Assembly: GCA_016705125.1 (NCBI GenBank)
Contig: JADIYW010000024.1
Coordinates: 1 to 64,000, forward strand
Direction of reading: 5' to 3'
Length of the DNA: 64,000 nucleotides
DNA from: Bacteroidota bacterium
GTDB lineage: Bacteria > Bacteroidota > Bacteroidia > Chitinophagales > JADIYW01
Within the stretch, counting starts at the first letter, position 1; the number at the start of each line of letters is the position of its first letter. The position numbers were made by a program, and so were the translations under genes. Positions 63,036 through 64,000 of this stretch are shown piece after piece. The notes under the pieces were generated by a model, which was not told the DNA's origin, searched no databases, and saw only the letters and a program-made list of their open reading frames with translations.

Positions 63036-63725
63036 TCAAAGTTGGGTAATAAAATAATCCCATAGCTCATCTTTTCCCTTTGGCAAAGAAATAATAGTCA
63101 TCATTTCGTTTTTAACAGGATGATTGAAAGATAAATAAAAAGAGTGCAGCGAAATATTTCCATCATCGTTCGATCTCGGAAATCCATATTTCAAATCCCC
63201 TTTTATTGGACAACCGATAGCTGAAAGTTGCGCCCTAATTTGGTGATGCCTTCCTGTTTTAAGTACAATTTCCAATAAAAAAAAATTGTCGCTTTTTGCC
63301 ACTACCTTATAATCCAATTCGGCACGTTTTGAATGTGGAATTTCTTTCAAATGAGCTTTTGACATATTCTTAGTGCTATTTTTCAATAAAAAATGCACTA
63401 AAGTATCTTCCTCCTTTGGTGGTTTGTTTTTTACAATAGCATAATATTTTTTTTGGGTCTGCTTTTCCCTAAACTGAATATTCATTCTTTCTAGCGCCTT
63501 ACTCGTTTTGGCTAATAGAATTACACCAGACACCGGTCTATCTAATCGATGAATACAACCAATAAATGCCTCACCAGGCTTGTTGTACTTTTCTTTTAAA
63601 AATGTTTTCACCTCGTCCAATATGCAGGTATCGCCAGTGAGGTCTTTTTGGGTAAGCATTCCAGCCGGTTTGTTTACAGCAATCAGGTGATTGTCTTCAA
63701 ATAAAATATCGGATGTTGTTATCAT
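63036..63725 (-). CDS. RluA-family RNA pseudouridine synthase
   Basis: A 229-residue enzyme that isomerises uridines in rRNA or tRNA. The catalytic Asp is in CIHRLDRPVSGVILLAKTSK (about residue 62). The start DILFEDNHLIAVNKPAGMLT and later LETGRHHQIRAQLSAIG-like text (LKTGRHHQIRAQLSAIGCPI) fit the family. There is no N-terminal S4 domain, which points to TruC- or RluA-like forms, so the target base cannot be named. It stands alone. Confidence 0.93.
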   Translation of the reverse strand: MITTSDILFEDNHLIAVNKPAGMLTQKDLTGDTCILDEVKTFLKEKYNKPGEAFIGCIHRLDRPVSGVILLAKTSKALERMNIQFREKQTQKKYYAIVKNKPPKEEDTLVHFLLKNSTKNMSKAHLKEIPHSKRAELDYKVVAKSDNFFLLEIVLKTGRHHQIRAQLSAIGCPIKGDLKYGFPRSNDDGNISLHSFYLSFNHPVKNEMMTIISLPKGKDELWDYFITQL

Positions 63726-63809
63726 TTGCCTACAGTTGGGTGTCAGTTGTATTTTAAATTTTTACTTTTAAAAATAATGGTTTAAATTTAGCAATAAATT
63801 AGTTTTAGG

Positions 63810-64000
63810 ATGAAAAAAATAATGAAATTTTTAGGCTTTTTGATTTTGGTAATTTTAATTGCCTTTATATTTATGCTCAAAAAAGATATACCAATTGCTG
63901 ATTTAGAAAAAAAATATACCGACCAAAACTCCAAAACAATTGACATACAAGACATAAAAATATATTATAAAATTGAAGGTACTGGCAATCCAATTTTACT
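63810..64000 (+). CDS. alpha/beta hydrolase, N-terminal part (cut by window end)
   Basis: The ATG at 63810 starts a hydrophobic signal or anchor (FLGFLILVILIAFIFML), then a linker and IKIYYKIEGTGNPILL, the first two strands of an alpha/beta-hydrolase fold just before the expected HG oxyanion motif. The catalytic residues lie beyond the window. Confidence 0.65.
   Translation, partial: MKKIMKFLGFLILVILIAFIFMLKKDIPIADLEKKYTDQNSKTIDIQDIKIYYKIEGTGNPIL

Overview
The window is AT-rich chromosomal DNA from a member of the Bacteroidota, probably of the Chitinophagia/Saprospiria kind; I cannot place it to genus. The evidence is a type IX secretion (T9SS) C-terminal sorting domain, PorT-like barrels, DUF3078, DUF4112, DUF6660 and DUF7935-type proteins, the fused CzcA-CzcC pump typical of this phylum, -7 promoter boxes of the form TAnnTTTG, and few Shine-Dalgarno sites. 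Coding density is high from about 14 kb onward and no rRNA or CRISPR array is present.

Layout. 1-12.6 kb is a damaged zone: a barrel-like gene with two nonsense codons (33-791), a giant T9SS-exported repeat protein broken into at least a dozen frames (874-9184), two small secreted proteins, an HTTM membrane protein and a di-haem peroxidase with a one-base slip in a poly-A run. 13.2-14.1 kb holds a RAYT-type transposase with its REP palindromes. 14.1-20.5 kb carries slyD, gyrB, a ferredoxin and its NADP reductase, a flavin monooxygenase and a small acidic protein. 20.5-30.2 kb has a DUF4112/TerB-like pair, a candidate small RNA, a HAD phosphatase, Hsp20, an aminoacyl-tRNA-protein transferase-like gene, MscS, DUF3078, a DPP-IV-like peptidase, three envelope proteins and tRNA-Pro(GGG). 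30.4-38.7 kb is a divalent-metal efflux cluster (P-type ATPase, CzcB, fused CzcA-CzcC, DUF6660). 38.8-50.5 kb has an FkbM methyltransferase, a TonB receptor with a beta-helix lipoprotein, an AddB-like nuclease and a GDP-fucose operon. 50.6-58.4 kb runs purN, purH and the cell-shape genes mreB-mreC-mreD-PBP2-rodA. 58.4-64 kb has an A-type Fe-S carrier, DUF7935, a split 5'-nucleotidase, dnaA, tRNA-Ser(GCT), tRNA-Pro(TGG), a pseudouridine synthase and the start of an alpha/beta hydrolase.

How the genes work together. Metal efflux: the ATPase moves cations to the periplasm, and the CzcB/CzcA-CzcC complex takes them out of the cell. Shape: MreBCD, PBP2 and RodA form the elongasome. gmd and fcl make GDP-L-fucose for surface glycans. 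The reductase and ferredoxin form an NADPH-driven electron chain. The most unusual items are the concentration of lesions in the first 12.6 kb, the REP palindromes that flank and enter the transposase gene, and a promoter-terminator pair at 21.65-21.73 kb that appears to define a short unannotated RNA. I found no clear novel multi-gene system.
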